This document shows positions 13,057 to 13,167 of a stretch of DNA of 13,167 nt, in pieces (the first letter of the stretch is position 1; every line of letters starts with the position of its first letter). Origin of the DNA: Acidisphaera sp035272265 (GTDB lineage Bacteria > Pseudomonadota > Alphaproteobacteria > Acetobacterales > Acetobacteraceae). The position numbers and the translations under genes were made by a program. The notes beneath the pieces are model-generated. The model was not told where the DNA came from and ran no database searches. It saw nothing but the letters and a program-made list of their open reading frames with translations. The stretch covers positions 1-13,167 of the forward strand of contig DATEQV010000466.1 in the NCBI GenBank assembly GCA_035272265.1, written 5' to 3'.

Positions 13057-13167
13057 GCAGCCTGTCGGACTTAACGCGACGCGGAGGCGTCCGGTAGGAC
13101 GGGGACACTGATTCGCCTTCCCCTACCCCGGACATCCCGCGCATGAGCAACTTCCGACCGATCGACC
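13057..13167 (+). mobile_element. Left end of an insertion sequence, IS1182-like
   Basis: CAGCCTGTCGGACTTAAC at 13058-13075 looks like a terminal inverted repeat of IS1182-type elements, from memory, and lies about 85 bases before a transposase start codon, a usual distance. CTAG sits directly at the left border (13054-13057). The element continues past the end of the window, so the right end and any target duplication cannot be checked. Confidence 0.65.
13143..13167 (+). CDS. Transposase start, IS1182 family (partial, cut by window end)
   Basis: Only eight codons are visible, reading MSNFRPID, and the frame is open to the window end. Many IS1182-family transposases begin M-S-x-F-R-P-I-D-R, followed outside this window by a LLPPS motif. 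The match is short but specific, and the flanking terminal-repeat-like sequence supports it. No strong ribosome binding site is seen. Confidence 0.65.

Noticed and set aside
12816..13097. A 93-residue plus-strand open frame before the insertion sequence
   Set aside because: No ribosome binding site or family resemblance, and it runs into the terminal repeat of the insertion sequence.

Overview
The window looks like an alphaproteobacterial chromosome. It is GC-rich, it carries the conserved block rplU-rpmA-obgE-proB-proA-nadD-rsfS-rlmH, it has a DUF992 secreted protein (a family I know mainly from Alphaproteobacteria), and it has two copies of a palindromic repeat whose spurious translation gives the familiar 'RSAVAIQ' peptide. 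I cannot name genus or species from the sequence. Rhizobiales or Rhodospirillales relatives are my best guess, from memory of gene order and protein style.

Layout. 1-1100: a non-coding stretch, a forward DUF992 exported protein gene, a 41-bp perfect hairpin and the first palindromic repeat. 1102-3025: two divergent genes, a reverse epoxide-hydrolase-type alpha/beta hydrolase and a forward periplasmic SIMPL-domain (DUF541) protein, followed by the second palindromic repeat. 3193-9618: a reverse-strand gene train read in the order rplU, rpmA, obgE, proB, proA, nadD, rsfS, rlmH, lysE-family exporter. Spacing is tight, with ATGA overlaps at obgE/proB and rlmH/lysE. It starts from a near-consensus sigma70 promoter (9690-9717) and a GC-rich leader hairpin. 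9769-9858: a forward tRNA-Ser(CGA) with its own promoter, diverging from rplU. 9859-13167: probable accessory DNA, with a degenerate tRNA-like stretch, a reverse two-gene unit (short-chain dehydrogenase, then an aromatic-ring FAD monooxygenase with a C-terminal DUF2783-like domain), and the left end of an insertion sequence whose transposase starts at 13143 and runs off the window.

How the genes work together. The long reverse cluster joins ribosome components and maturation or silencing factors (L21, L27, ObgE, RsfS, RlmH) with proline synthesis (ProB, ProA), NAD synthesis (NadD) and a putative amino-acid exporter: a growth and translation operon. The monooxygenase and dehydrogenase pair suggests hydroxylation and oxidation or reduction of an aromatic or phenolic compound; the substrate is not visible here.

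I found no defence system, CRISPR array or phage module. The best candidates for something unusual are the monooxygenase-DUF2783 fusion, the non-canonical start signals of nadD and rsfS with their low-complexity extensions, and the palindromic repeats placed exactly in the convergent gene gaps, one of which supplies the stop codon of the lysE-family gene.
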